Positions 33,097-42,404 of a stretch of DNA of 64,000 bases are shown here, piece by piece. The notes under the pieces are model-generated. The model had not been told where the DNA came from. It did no database searches and saw nothing but the letters and a program-made list of their open reading frames with translations. Each line of letters opens with the position of its first letter. Position 1 is the stretch's first letter. The position numbers and the translations under genes were made by a program. The stretch covers positions 1,674,001-1,738,000 of the forward strand of contig OZ255629.1 in assembly GCA_965276785.1 (NCBI GenBank). Direction: 5' to 3'. The DNA is from LMUY01 sp965276785 (GTDB taxonomy: Bacteria > Pseudomonadota > Alphaproteobacteria > Acetobacterales > Acetobacteraceae).

Positions 33097-34748
33097 GCCC
33101 CCTCGACAGCAGCTTGCGCGAACCCACGACGCCGCGGAGCACGATTGGACGGCCGCTGGACTACCTGCACGATGCGCATACCCTGCGATCCTGGTTTTTC
33201 ACCATCGACCATAAGCGCATCGCACTGCTCTACCTCGCATCGATCACCGCGTTCTTCATCGTCGGAGCGTTCGCCGCGGGCGCGGTGCGGCTGTCGCTGA
33301 TCGTCCCGAACGGGCAGATTTTTACCAGCGACACCTACAACAAGCTGTTCACCATCCATGGCGTGGTGATGGTGTGGTTTTTCCTGATTCCCTCGATCCC
33401 GGCGACGTTTGGCAACTTCCTGATCCCGATCATGATCGGCGCCAAGGACCTGGCGTTTCCGCGGCTCAACCTGCTGAGTTGGTATATTTTCGTCGGCGGC
33501 AGCCTGTTCACCTTGGCGGACCTGATCGTGGGCGGCGTCGACACGGGATGGACGTTCTATGCCCCGTTCAGCACCACCTTCAGCAACACGTATGTGATCC
33601 CAGCGTTGTTGGGCGTGATCGTGGTGGGCTTCTCCTCCATCCTCACCGGGCTGAACTTCATCGTTACCATCCACACCATGCGCGCGCCGGGCATGACGTG
33701 GTTCCGCATGCCGATCTTTGTCTGGACGCACTACGCGGTCAGCATGATCTTCCTGCTGGCGACACCCGTGATCACCATCGCGCTGATCCTGCTGGTGATG
33801 GAGCGCGCGTTCCAGATCGGCATTTTCGACCCGGCCCTGGGTGGCGACCCGGTGTTGTTTGAGCACCTGTTCTGGTTCTATTCCCACCCGGCGGTTTACA
33901 TCATGGTGCTGCCCGGGATGGGGGTGATCAGCGAGATTGTTCCCGCCTTCGCGCAGAAGAAAATCTTTGGCTACCGCTTCATCTGCTATGCCAGCATCGG
34001 CCTGGCCACCATCACCTTCTTCGTCTGGGGCCACCATATGTTCGTCAACGGCGAGAGCCCGACGGCGGCGCTGGTGTTCTCGGTGTTGAGTTTTGCCGTG
34101 GCGGTGCCCTCGGCGGTGAAGGTGTACAACTGGACGGCAACGATCTATAAAGGCACTATCCGGCTGAAAACTCCGATGATCTACGCCATGGGCTATATTG
34201 GGCTGTTCGTCCTTGGCGGCCTGACCGGGCTCTTCCTGGCGACGCTGTCGATCAACGAGCATACCCACGGTACCTACTTCGTCGTGGCGCATTTTCACTA
34301 CATCATGGTGGGAGGCACGGTGCTCGCTTTCTTGGGCGGGCTGCACTACTGGTGGCCTAAGGTTACTGGGCGGATGTATCCGGAAGCATGGGGCATCGTC
34401 TCGGCTATCTTTATCTTCATCGGCTTCAACGTGACGTTCTTCCCGCAATTCCTGCTGGGCTACCTCGGCATGCCGCGACGCTACCACGATTACCCACCCG
34501 AGTTTCAATTGCTGAACATTATGTCCTCCGCCGGGTCGACCATCCTTGCCGCGGGCTACATCTTCCCGATGGTCTATCTCACTTGGTCGCTGTGGTATGG
34601 CAAAAAGGCGCCGAGCAATCCCTGGCAAGCCAAGGGGCTGGAATGGACCACCTCGTCGCCGCCGCCGAAGCACAACTTCGACGTCCGCCCGGTGGTTGAT
34701 TTCGAACCCTATGACTACCCAGTGCTGATTGGCAAAGATGCAAGCTGA
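33093..34748 (+). CDS. coxA: Cytochrome c oxidase subunit I
   Basis: A 551-residue, twelve-helix heme-copper oxidase core subunit that reduces oxygen to water and pumps protons. Ligands are visible in TIHGVVMVWFF (heme a), WFYSHPAVYIMVLPGMG (CuB histidine and the cross-linked tyrosine), WGHHMFVNGESP (CuB) and VVAHFHYIMVGG (hemes a and a3). The variant FYSHPAVYIMVLPGMGVISE is of the type A group. It overlaps coxB and subunit III by a few bases. Confidence 0.96.
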   Translation: MSPLDSSLREPTTPRSTIGRPLDYLHDAHTLRSWFFTIDHKRIALLYLASITAFFIVGAFAAGAVRLSLIVPNGQIFTSDTYNKLFTIHGVVMVWFFLIPSIPATFGNFLIPIMIGAKDLAFPRLNLLSWYIFVGGSLFTLADLIVGGVDTGWTFYAPFSTTFSNTYVIPALLGVIVVGFSSILTGLNFIVTIHTMRAPGMTWFRMPIFVWTHYAVSMIFLLATPVITIALILLVMERAFQIGIFDPALGGDPVLFEHLFWFYSHPAVYIMVLPGMGVISEIVPAFAQKKIFGYRFICYASIGLATITFFVWGHHMFVNGESPTAALVFSVLSFAVAVPSAVKVYNWTATIYKGTIRLKTPMIYAMGYIGLFVLGGLTGLFLATLSINEHTHGTYFVVAHFHYIMVGGTVLAFLGGLHYWWPKVTGRMYPEAWGIVSAIFIFIGFNVTFFPQFLLGYLGMPRRYHDYPPEFQLLNIMSSAGSTILAAGYIFPMVYLTWSLWYGKKAPSNPWQAKGLEWTTSSPPPKHNFDVRPVVDFEPYDYPVLIGKDAS

Positions 34749-35397
34749 GCTGATCGGGCTGCCGACCGGCGTTGAGGTCCACGAGCAGTTCGACAATGCC
34801 GCCCAGCAACGCCACGCGGCCGAGTTGGGCATGTGGGCCTGGCTGGTCACCGAGTTACTGCTGTTCGGCGGCCTGTTCGTCAGTGCGCTCGTGCTGCACT
34901 ACATGCACCCCGACGCGGTCCGCGCCGCGGCGAGCCATCTGAAGCTCTGGATTGGCGCGACCAACTCAGCCGTGCTGATCTGCTCCTCGCTCTCGATGTC
35001 TGGCGCCATCGTGATGTCGCGGTTGGGTGGGCAGAAATGGATGGTACGCTGCATGCTCCTGACGGCGGCCCTGGGCACGGTGTTCCTCGTGCTGAAGAGC
35101 TATGAGTATTACCGCGACTACGTCGAGCACATGATGCCGTTTCTCGGCCGCCCGTTCGAGCTGGCGGACCAGCCGCCGGCGCATCTCTTCGTCGACCTCT
35201 ACTACATCACGACCTTGCTCCATGCCGTCCACCTGATCACGGGCATCAGCATTCTGCTGGGACTGACGTGGCAGGCCAGCCGACCCGGGTTCCTCGCGCG
35301 CCGCCAGAACCGTATAGAGGTTTACGGGCTGTATTGGCATTTCATCGACCTGATCTGGATCCTGGTGTTCCCGGTGCTGTACGTGGTCGGGCGATGA
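34738..35397 (+). CDS. coxC: Cytochrome c oxidase subunit III
   Basis: A 219-residue subunit III with about five membrane helices. Typical pieces are LGMWAWLVTELLLFGGLF, the conserved glutamate-containing SYEYYRDYVEHM, and the closing YWHFIDLIWILVFPVLYV. It lies over the coxA stop codon by eleven bases and overlaps subunit IV by four. It stabilises subunit I. Confidence 0.94.
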   Translation: MQAELIGLPTGVEVHEQFDNAAQQRHAAELGMWAWLVTELLLFGGLFVSALVLHYMHPDAVRAAASHLKLWIGATNSAVLICSSLSMSGAIVMSRLGGQKWMVRCMLLTAALGTVFLVLKSYEYYRDYVEHMMPFLGRPFELADQPPAHLFVDLYYITTLLHAVHLITGISILLGLTWQASRPGFLARRQNRIEVYGLYWHFIDLIWILVFPVLYVVGR

Positions 35398-35687
35398 GCA
35401 GCGAGCAACAGCACCGCGAGATCTGGGCTCAGATGCGGGTCCCGACGTTTGCTGCCGTATCGCTGCTTGGCTTCCTGCTCTGCATCGTGCTGCTTGGCAC
35501 CATCGTGCCGGGGCGCACTGCCTCGTTTCTTGAGGCCGGGCTTGCCATTTGCATGATGCTGACGGTGCTGCTGTTCTCGATGGAAGTGCGGCATCAGGCG
35601 CCTTTGCTGCGTCTTTACGCCTCGTTCGGCTTCGTTTGGCTGACGGTGCTGGCGGGCATGACAATGGTGGATTACTGGACCCGCTGA
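35394..35687 (+). CDS. Cytochrome c oxidase subunit IV-like protein
   Basis: A 97-residue protein with three membrane segments (LGFLLCIVLLGTIV, LEAGLAICMMLTVLLF, LYASFGFVWLTVLAG), the layout of bacterial oxidase subunit IV (CoxD/CtaF). Last gene of the operon; four bases separate its stop from the convergent ABC gene, and no terminator is visible. Confidence 0.85.
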   Translation: MSSEQQHREIWAQMRVPTFAAVSLLGFLLCIVLLGTIVPGRTASFLEAGLAICMMLTVLLFSMEVRHQAPLLRLYASFGFVWLTVLAGMTMVDYWTR

Positions 35688-35691
35688 GCGG

Positions 35692-36474
35692 TTAGTGCTC
35701 GTCCGCCCCCGACCAGATCAGCGACAACACCTCCTCCCGGGCGGCCACGAAATCGGCTCGGCTCTTCACGCTGCGGATGCTCTCGCCGGCGTAATCGCGG
35801 GCAAACGGCATCGGCAGCCGCGCCACGATGCGGCCCGGCCGGGGCGACATCACGACAACCTCGGTGCCGAGATATACCGCTTCCTCCACGCTATGGGTGA
35901 TGAACACAACCGTCATGCCGGTGCGCCGCCACACGGCGTGCAGTTCCTCCTGCATGCGCTCGCGGGTGAGCGCGTCGAGGGCGCCGAACGGCTCGTCCAT
36001 CAGCAGCACTTTCGGCTCGTTGCAGAGCGCGCGGGCAATTGCCAGGCGCTGCTGCATGCCGCCAGAGAGTTCATACGGATAGCGGTTGCGAAAATCCCAA
36101 AGGCCGGTCGTGCGCAACCATTGCTCCACCCGGCGCTGGGCGTCCCCGCGCTCCGCCCCGGTCATGCGCGGGCCGAAGCCGGCATTGGCCGCCACGGTCA
36201 ACCATGGGAACAGCGCCGGCTGCTGAAACACCACGCCGCGCTCGGGCCCCGGCGCCGTCACCGCCTCACCGTCCACCCGCACCACGCCCATCGTCGGCGC
36301 CAGGAAGCCGGCCAGCGTCTGCATCATGGTCGTCTTGCCGCAGCCGGACGGGCCCACAATGCAAATGAAGTCGCCACGCTCAAAGCTAAGGTCGGCGCGC
36401 TCTAACGCACGCACCGCGCTCGGCCCGGTGCCGTAGTGCACCGAGACGTCGGCAAACTGAACGAACGGGGTCAA
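35692..36474 (-). CDS. NitT/TauT-family ABC transporter ATPase
   Basis: A 260-residue ATPase of the nitrate/sulfonate/taurine class. Walker A GPSGCGKTT, the Q-loop VVFQQPALFPW, signature LSGGMQQR, Walker B VLLMDEPFGALD and H-loop FITHSVEEAV are intact. It is the last gene of a four-gene importer unit and overlaps the binding-protein gene by four bases. Substrate is not fixed: this class carries taurine, alkanesulfonates, nitrate, bicarbonate or pyrimidine precursors, and no TauD or SsuD enzyme is present here. Confidence 0.92.
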   Translation of the reverse strand: MTPFVQFADVSVHYGTGPSAVRALERADLSFERGDFICIVGPSGCGKTTMMQTLAGFLAPTMGVVRVDGEAVTAPGPERGVVFQQPALFPWLTVAANAGFGPRMTGAERGDAQRRVEQWLRTTGLWDFRNRYPYELSGGMQQRLAIARALCNEPKVLLMDEPFGALDALTRERMQEELHAVWRRTGMTVVFITHSVEEAVYLGTEVVVMSPRPGRIVARLPMPFARDYAGESIRSVKSRADFVAAREEVLSLIWSGADEH

Positions 36475-37487
36475 ACCAGGGCGTTCTTCAGAAAGGAGGT
36501 GTTGGTAGCTTTCTGGAACGCCTCGACGCCGGGGGCATGCTTGATGCTTTTCTGCTCCACCAGAAAGTCCGCCGTGCTCTTGAGCACATGGGCGAACTTG
36601 CCGGGATCGGTCAGCGTCCCTCCCAGCCAGTCGGGACTGGCCTGCTCGTTCAGCGGCACGAAGTCGTATTCCTTCATGTCGGACAACGCCACCTCCGCCG
36701 CGACGCCGGCCTGCTTGGCCACGGTGTCAGCCACTTCGTTTGGCTTATCGCGATACATCGCCAGGGAACGGCCATAGGCGCGCAGGAACCCGGTGACGGA
36801 ATCCGGGTACTGCTCGGCGAAGCCAGTGCGCACCACGATCAGGTCGGCGATTACGTAACCTGCCTTATCGAGGTCGACATAGGTGGTGTAAACCGAGCCG
36901 CCATCGGCCAGAAGCTTGCTCTTCGCCGGTGCCCAAACATAGGCCGCATCGATCTCGCCGCGGCTCCAGGCGGCGACGATGGCGGGCGGCTTCATGTCCA
37001 GCACGGTCACTTCGCGCTGCGTCAGTCCATTGGTCTTCAAGAAGCCGAGCAGCCGGAAATGGCTAGTGGAACCGAACGGGGTGGCGACCTTCTTGCCCTT
37101 GAAGTCGGCCGGCGTCTTGATGTGGGCGGCGGTGCGCACGGTCATTTCCTCGGCCGGACCGATGTTGTCGACCATGCCGACGAGCTGGTATGGCAAGCCT
37201 TGGGAGATGCCGGCCGCGGTCGGCGAGGACCCAATCGAAAGGCCGAAATCGCAACTTCCTGCGGTGATGGCTGTGTTGATGTCCGCCCCGCTGCCCATCT
37301 CGATCCAGTTCATTTTGCCGCCGGTGGCTTGCTCGAACCAGCCGTCCCCCTTGGCGAGCATGGTGGGCTTGGTCTCGGTAAAGAAGCCGATGTTCACCGT
37401 CTGCGGCGCAGCAGCGCGCGCGCGGCCGGCAAACGCCAGGGCGCCGGCGGCGGCCAAGGCCGTACGTCTGGTCACGGTGGGCGGCAT
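36471..37487 (-). CDS. TauA-like ABC transporter substrate-binding protein
   Basis: A 338-residue periplasmic binding protein. A Tat-like signal (TRRTALAAAGALAFAGRARA) leads into the TauA pattern NIGFFTETKPTMLAKGDGWF, MGSGADINTAITAGSCDFGL and HIKTPADFKGKKVATPFGST. The last block is close to taurine-binding proteins, so taurine or a related sulfonate is the most likely ligand. GGGAGA precedes the start. Confidence 0.88.
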   Translation of the reverse strand: MPPTVTRRTALAAAGALAFAGRARAAAPQTVNIGFFTETKPTMLAKGDGWFEQATGGKMNWIEMGSGADINTAITAGSCDFGLSIGSSPTAAGISQGLPYQLVGMVDNIGPAEEMTVRTAAHIKTPADFKGKKVATPFGSTSHFRLLGFLKTNGLTQREVTVLDMKPPAIVAAWSRGEIDAAYVWAPAKSKLLADGGSVYTTYVDLDKAGYVIADLIVVRTGFAEQYPDSVTGFLRAYGRSLAMYRDKPNEVADTVAKQAGVAAEVALSDMKEYDFVPLNEQASPDWLGGTLTDPGKFAHVLKSTADFLVEQKSIKHAPGVEAFQKATNTSFLKNALV

Positions 37488-37513
37488 CGATGTTCTCCCA
37501 GTTCGAGCGGCCA

Positions 37514-38284
37514 TCAGCGGCCCGCCCAATGTACTGCACGTCGCTCCAGCAGCACCAGCAAGCGATCAATCGCCAGGCCGGCCAACCCAATGATCGCAAT
37601 ACCAGCAAACACATAGTCCGAACGTAGAAAGCGGCCTGCGTCCAAAATCATCCAGCCAATCCCGTCCGACCCGGCGATGATCTCGGCCGCAATCAGAGTG
37701 CCATAGACGATTCCCGCCGCCAGCCGCGCGCCCACCAGGATTTCCGGCAGCGCCGACGGCATGATCACGTGGCGGAACACCTGCCACTGGCCTGCCCCGA
37801 GCGCCAGCGCCACGCGCACGCGTTCGGGCGGCACGTTGGCCACGCCGTCCCGCGCAGCGATGGCGGATACCGGCAGTGCGGCGAGGAACAGCATGGTGAT
37901 CTTGCTGGTCTCGCCGATGCCGAGCCAGATGATCAGCAACACAAGGTAGGCCAGTTGCGGCAGCGGGCGCAGGAACTCGACGAATGGGGACGCCACGGCG
38001 TTCAGTTTCGGCACGTAGCCCATGCCTAAGCCGAGCAGCGTGCCCACAGCGGCACCGGAAATGAAACCGGCCAGCACGCGGAACAGGCTGATGCCAATGT
38101 GCTCCGCGAGAGGATGGCCCTTGTAGCCGTCTTGGACGAGCTCGACGAAGCCATCCCACACGTCTGCCGGGCCCGGCAGAAACAAGTCTCGCACCAGCCC
38201 GCCGCTGGTCACGCCGACCCACAATGCCGCCACCACAGCCATGGACATCGCCGTCACGGTCCAGAGCGGCAGGCGGCGGATCAA
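37514..38284 (-). CDS. NitT/TauT-family ABC permease (second)
   Basis: A 256-residue permease with six membrane helices and the coupling-helix pattern VRVALALGAGQWQVFRHVIMPSA. I start at a TTG at 38284 whose last bases overlap the stop of the preceding permease (TTGA); GTG at 38257 and ATG at 38248 are alternatives. It is a clear paralogue of the preceding gene, so the pore is probably a heterodimer instead of the usual homodimer. Confidence 0.82.
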   Translation of the reverse strand: MIRRLPLWTVTAMSMAVVAALWVGVTSGGLVRDLFLPGPADVWDGFVELVQDGYKGHPLAEHIGISLFRVLAGFISGAAVGTLLGLGMGYVPKLNAVASPFVEFLRPLPQLAYLVLLIIWLGIGETSKITMLFLAALPVSAIAARDGVANVPPERVRVALALGAGQWQVFRHVIMPSALPEILVGARLAAGIVYGTLIAAEIIAGSDGIGWMILDAGRFLRSDYVFAGIAIIGLAGLAIDRLLVLLERRAVHWAGR

Positions 38285-39132
38285 TCCCGGCCGCGCCAAT
38301 GGATGAAGGCACGATCCGCCGCGCGAAGCAGGCTGGCCAGCGCGACGCCTAAGAACCCGAGCAGCAGAATGCACAAGATGATGATGTCGTTGCGCAGGAA
38401 ATTGCTGGCCGAAATCACCATCCAGCCGAGACCGTCGCTCGCCGCCAGCAGTTCGGCCGCAACCACGGTGGAGAACGCCGCCGCCAGTGCGATCTGCAGC
38501 CCCGTGAGAATCATGGGCGCGGCAGAAGGCAGGATCACGTGGCGGAACACGGCGGCACGATTGGCCCCCAAGGCGAGCGCCGCTTGCACTCGTTGCCGCT
38601 TCACGCCCCGCGCGCCGGCGGCAGCAGCCGAGACGATAATGGGAAATGCCGTGAGGAACAGCAGAGCGCCCTTCGACAAGTCGCCGGTGCCAAGCCAGAG
38701 AATGAGCAAGATCATGTACGACAGCGGCGGCAGCGGGCGCATGAATTGAACAATCCAATCCAGCGCCGCGTTGGCAACCTTGTTCGTGCCCATCCAGAGG
38801 CCGAGCGGGACGCCCACGATGGCGGCGCTGCCGAAGCCGCCCAATAGGCGCCCGAGCGTGGCGGCGATGTTTTGCCACAGCGTAGTGCCACGGTAGCCAT
38901 GCAGCACAACTTCGACCAGCGCGCGCCAAACGGCGACCGGCGAAGGCAGCAGATCCGCTCGCACGAGGCCAGTCACCGAAACCAGCCACCAGGCCGCGAC
39001 CATGGCCGCAACCGAAATCATGCTCAGCGCGGTGGATGAGAGACGCGGACGGCCTAGCCGTCCGCGGGGCGCAAACGCAACCGGGTGACGAGGCTGGACG
39101 GTAAGCGTGCTCTCTGCAACGGGCTGCGACAT
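38281..39132 (-). CDS. NitT/TauT-family ABC permease (first)
   Basis: A 283-residue six-helix permease with a cytoplasmic N-terminus of about 45 residues and the coupling motif VQAALALGANRAAVFRHVIL. First gene of the importer unit. Related to the next permease along the whole length (compare LRPLPQLAYLVLLIIWLG with MRPLPPLSYMILLILWLG). Confidence 0.9.
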   Translation of the reverse strand: MSQPVAESTLTVQPRHPVAFAPRGRLGRPRLSSTALSMISVAAMVAAWWLVSVTGLVRADLLPSPVAVWRALVEVVLHGYRGTTLWQNIAATLGRLLGGFGSAAIVGVPLGLWMGTNKVANAALDWIVQFMRPLPPLSYMILLILWLGTGDLSKGALLFLTAFPIIVSAAAAGARGVKRQRVQAALALGANRAAVFRHVILPSAAPMILTGLQIALAAAFSTVVAAELLAASDGLGWMVISASNFLRNDIIILCILLLGFLGVALASLLRAADRAFIHWRGRD

Positions 39133-39437
39133 CGCCTGGTTCGTAGCACTGCCCGTGCCAAAAGTGTAGCATTCGCGTCCGCAAACAGCGGCCGTGCAAA
39201 GCCTGGCGCCGCTGGCATGGCACCGTCTGCACAAACTGCCCAGAGCGTAGGCGCGTTGCATGTATGCTCGCTATAACTTGGTACTTCTTGTGCAGATCGC
39301 GTTTGTACCATGGTTCGCCGCCGCTTTCCCGGGTTGACTTCGCAGCTGGCAAGGGCGCTCCATTGCTGCAGCGCGAGGGGCGCCTAGCCGCAAGGGCGCC
39401 TCGGCCGCGCCCAGCCCGCAATAGTTAGGGTGCACAG
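39133..39437. other. Divergent intergenic region with operator-like repeat
   Basis: About 305 bases between the TauT-type importer and the amidase unit, with no gene. It should hold both promoters. TGGTAC (39279-39284) and GTACCA (39305-39310) form an inverted repeat with centres about 26 bases apart, and TATAAC (39272-39277) next to it is a possible -10 element. No regulator gene is adjacent. Confidence 0.4.
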
Positions 39438-41087
39438 ATGCCGGATGATCTTCAGCTTCACTCGGCTGCGTCCGGGCCGCTCGGCATTGCCGAAGCCGCC
39501 GCCCTGGTTGCGCGCCGGGCGATCTCGCCGGTGGAGTTGGTGCAGGCGCAGCTCGAGCGGATTGCGGCGCTCGACCCACAGCTCAACGCGTTCTTGCTCG
39601 TGACCGCAGAGCCGGCTCTGGCCAGAGCCAAGCAGATCGAGCGTGCGATGATGGCGGGTGAAGCGCTGGGGCCGATGGCTGGCGTTCCGGTCGGCCTGAA
39701 GGATATTATCTGCACTGCCGGCGTGCGCACCACCGGGCACTCGCGCACCCGCGCCTACACGGTTCCGAGCGAGGACGCGGCCTGCGTGGAGGGCTTGTAT
39801 GCTGCGGGCGCGATCTTGCTGGGCAAGCTCGCCACCCATGAATTCGCCCATGGCGGCCCGTCGTTCGACCTGCCCTGGCCGCCGGCGCGCAACCCTTGGA
39901 ACACGGGGCATTTCACCGGCGGCTCCTCCAGCGGCTCGGGCGCCGCCGTCGCCGCGGGCCTGGTGGCGGGCGCGCTTGGCACCGATACCGGCGGGTCTAT
40001 CCGGCTTCCCGCGGCGCTCTGCGGCATCGCCGGGTTGAAACCGACCTATGGGCTGGTGAGCCGCCGCGGCGTGTATCCCAATTCGTTCGCTTTCGACCAT
40101 GTCGGCCCGATGACTTGGACCGTGGCGGATTGCGCGACCATGCTCGGTGCTATCGCCGGGCATGACCCGCTGGACCCGGCGAGCGCCGCCGTTGCGCTCC
40201 CGGATTACCGCGCTGCGCTGACCGGCGACATACGAGGCTTGCGCATTGGCGTGGTCCGCCACTTTCACGAGGAGGACGTCGCTACCGACCCGGCGGTGAC
40301 GAATGCGCTGGAGCACGCTTTGGATGTGCTGCGGTCGCTCGGCGCGGTGCTGGACGACGTGCGGCTGCGGCCGGCGAAGCAATATAGCGACGTGAAGGTG
40401 ACGATCGCGGAAAGCGAGTTGTTCAACGTGCATGCCGATACGCTGCGCACGCGGCCCGGCGATTTCGGCGAGGATTTCCTCGGCCGCGTGCTGGGAGCCG
40501 TATTGATTAGCGGCGGCGACTATGTTGAGGCGCAACGCGAGCGCCGGTTGATGCTGCAGGAGTTCGATGCGGCTTACCACCGGTTCGACGCCTTTGTCAC
40601 CGCCACCGTGCCTGCGCCTGCGCCGTCATTCGGGGTGTGGCGGACGGAACATTTCTGGCAGAAAGCCTCGTTTACCACGCCGTTCAATGTCTCGGGTGGG
40701 CCGGCGCTGTCGGTATGTATGGGCTTCAGCCCGGCTGGGTTGCCGCTGGGGCTGCAGATCGCCGGCCGGCCGTTCGACGAGGCGACGGTGCTGCGCATAG
40801 GCCACGCCTATGAGCGGGAGACCCCCTGGCGTGCCAAGCGGCCGGTGCTGCAGCCGGGGGCGGCCGCCCCTGCCCTGCCGCCGGCGCCGAACCCGGCCAG
40901 CGATCTTCCCGCCGCCAGCCGCGCTGCGGTGACGGAGGCTTGCCGCCGCGCCGGGCTGTCGCTGACCGAGCGCCAACTGGAGATGGCCTGTGTTGCCGCT
41001 CCCTATGTCGAGGCGATGGTCAGCCGGCTGCGGCGCACCCGGCGCTTCAAGGACGAGCCGGCCAACACTTTTCGCTTGCCGCATTAG
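39438..41087 (+). CDS. Amidase-signature hydrolase with C-terminal DUF4089
   Basis: A 549-residue amidase. The Ser-cisSer-Lys triad is visible: Lys88 in VPVGLKDIICTAG, the serine cluster in GGSSSGSGAA (163-167) and nucleophile Ser187 in GTDTGGSIRLPA. The last 60 residues (LPAASRAAVTEACRRAGLS onward) form a small helical DUF4089-type domain seen in allophanate hydrolase-like and carbamate-hydrolysing relatives. It opens an apparent operon with a polyamine-type ABC importer and a RutA-like monooxygenase, so an amide or ureido compound derived from an N-heterocycle is a plausible substrate. Confidence 0.9.
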   Translation: MPDDLQLHSAASGPLGIAEAAALVARRAISPVELVQAQLERIAALDPQLNAFLLVTAEPALARAKQIERAMMAGEALGPMAGVPVGLKDIICTAGVRTTGHSRTRAYTVPSEDAACVEGLYAAGAILLGKLATHEFAHGGPSFDLPWPPARNPWNTGHFTGGSSSGSGAAVAAGLVAGALGTDTGGSIRLPAALCGIAGLKPTYGLVSRRGVYPNSFAFDHVGPMTWTVADCATMLGAIAGHDPLDPASAAVALPDYRAALTGDIRGLRIGVVRHFHEEDVATDPAVTNALEHALDVLRSLGAVLDDVRLRPAKQYSDVKVTIAESELFNVHADTLRTRPGDFGEDFLGRVLGAVLISGGDYVEAQRERRLMLQEFDAAYHRFDAFVTATVPAPAPSFGVWRTEHFWQKASFTTPFNVSGGPALSVCMGFSPAGLPLGLQIAGRPFDEATVLRIGHAYERETPWRAKRPVLQPGAAAPALPPAPNPASDLPAASRAAVTEACRRAGLSLTERQLEMACVAAPYVEAMVSRLRRTRRFKDEPANTFRLPH

Positions 41088-41096
41088 GAGGTCCGC

Positions 41097-42389
41097 ATGA
41101 GTGAGGAGACCGCGACTGCCCTCTCCCGCCGCCGGCTGTTGGCTGCCGGGTCGGCTGCTGCCGGAGCCGTGATCGGCTCGGGTGCGATAAGGGGCTTTCC
41201 AACGATCTGGGCGCAGACGATCAAGGACATCGAAATCCGCCATGCCGGGCCGCCGGTGACGGCATTTCCCGCGATTGCCGAGCAAGCGAGCAAGGATCTC
41301 GGCTTCAAGGTGACGATGCAGGCTTCCGAAAGTGCCGATCTGCTCAACCGCTTCCTCTCGCAAAGCACCGCGATGGACGTGGGCGACATCAGCCTGCCCT
41401 ACCACAAATACCTCATCGGCCGCGATGTGCTGCAGACGGTGCCGGTCGCCAAGTTCAGCCAGTGGGACAACACGCTGCCGCTGTTCACCAAGAGCCTCTA
41501 CGCGGATGGGCGCCGCGCCTCCACCCAGGGGATCGCCCCCTACACCGTGCTCTACGCCACCGACGTCTCTGGCAAAACGCTGGCCAAGGCGCCCACCGAG
41601 TTCCTCAACAGCATCCCCACCATCACCAATGCCGACACCCTTGGGATCCGGCCCGACCTGGTGGGCCGCCCCGTAAGCAGTTGGGCCGACCTCATCAGCC
41701 CGGACTTCAAGGGCCGCGCCGCGCTGCAGGACAACCCGACCGTGGGCGTGATCGACGTCGCGATGGCCGTGGAAGCGCGCGGCGACGTCAAATACGCCGA
41801 CAAGGGCAACATGACCCGGGCGGAGATCGACAAAACCATCTCGCTCATGACGGAGATCAAGCAGTCGGGGCAGTTCCGCTCGTTCTGGTCCTCGTTCGAC
41901 CAATCGGTGAACCTGATGGCGTCGGGCGAGGTGGTGATCCAATCCATGTGGTCCCCCGCGGTGACGGCGGTGCGCACCCGCGGGATCGATTGCGTGTTCC
42001 AGCCGCTGAAGGAAGGCTATCGCGGCTGGGGCTACAATCTCGGCATCATGAAGCATGTCAGCGGCACGAAGCTGGATGCTGCCTACGAGTATATGAACTG
42101 GTACTGCTCGGGCTTTCCGGGCGCGTTCATCGCGCGTGAAGGCTATTACTCCGCCCAGCCGGACAATGCGCGCAAATACCTGAGCCCCGCGGAGTGGGAC
42201 TACTGGTATGGCGGCAAGACCGCGGAAACCGACATTCACGACCCGTTCGGCAAGCTGATGGAACATGCTGGCCGCTCGCGCGACGGCGGCTCGTTCGAGC
42301 AGCGCATGGGCAATATCGCGGTATGGAACTCGGTCATGGACCAAGACCGTTACCTCACCCGGCGTTGGAATGAGTTCATCACCTCTTGA
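41097..42389 (+). CDS. PotD-type extracellular solute-binding protein
   Basis: A 430-residue binding protein of the spermidine/putrescine class. A Tat signal (SRRRLLAAGSAAAGAVIGSG) precedes the mature protein, with DLISPDFKGRAALQDNPTVG and WGYNLGIMKHV as family landmarks. AGGAGG stands six bases before ATG, a strong initiation site that suits an abundant binding protein. The neighbours suggest a cyclic amide or pyrimidine-related ligand in place of a polyamine; this is inference. Confidence 0.88.
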   Translation: MSEETATALSRRRLLAAGSAAAGAVIGSGAIRGFPTIWAQTIKDIEIRHAGPPVTAFPAIAEQASKDLGFKVTMQASESADLLNRFLSQSTAMDVGDISLPYHKYLIGRDVLQTVPVAKFSQWDNTLPLFTKSLYADGRRASTQGIAPYTVLYATDVSGKTLAKAPTEFLNSIPTITNADTLGIRPDLVGRPVSSWADLISPDFKGRAALQDNPTVGVIDVAMAVEARGDVKYADKGNMTRAEIDKTISLMTEIKQSGQFRSFWSSFDQSVNLMASGEVVIQSMWSPAVTAVRTRGIDCVFQPLKEGYRGWGYNLGIMKHVSGTKLDAAYEYMNWYCSGFPGAFIAREGYYSAQPDNARKYLSPAEWDYWYGGKTAETDIHDPFGKLMEHAGRSRDGGSFEQRMGNIAVWNSVMDQDRYLTRRWNEFITS

Positions 42390-42404
42390 AGGATCGGCCT
42401 AAAC

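Noticed and set aside
33036..34850. 604-codon minus-strand frame across coxA
   Set aside because: Antisense shadow of a conserved oxidase subunit; no ribosome binding site and histidine/arginine-rich nonsense composition.
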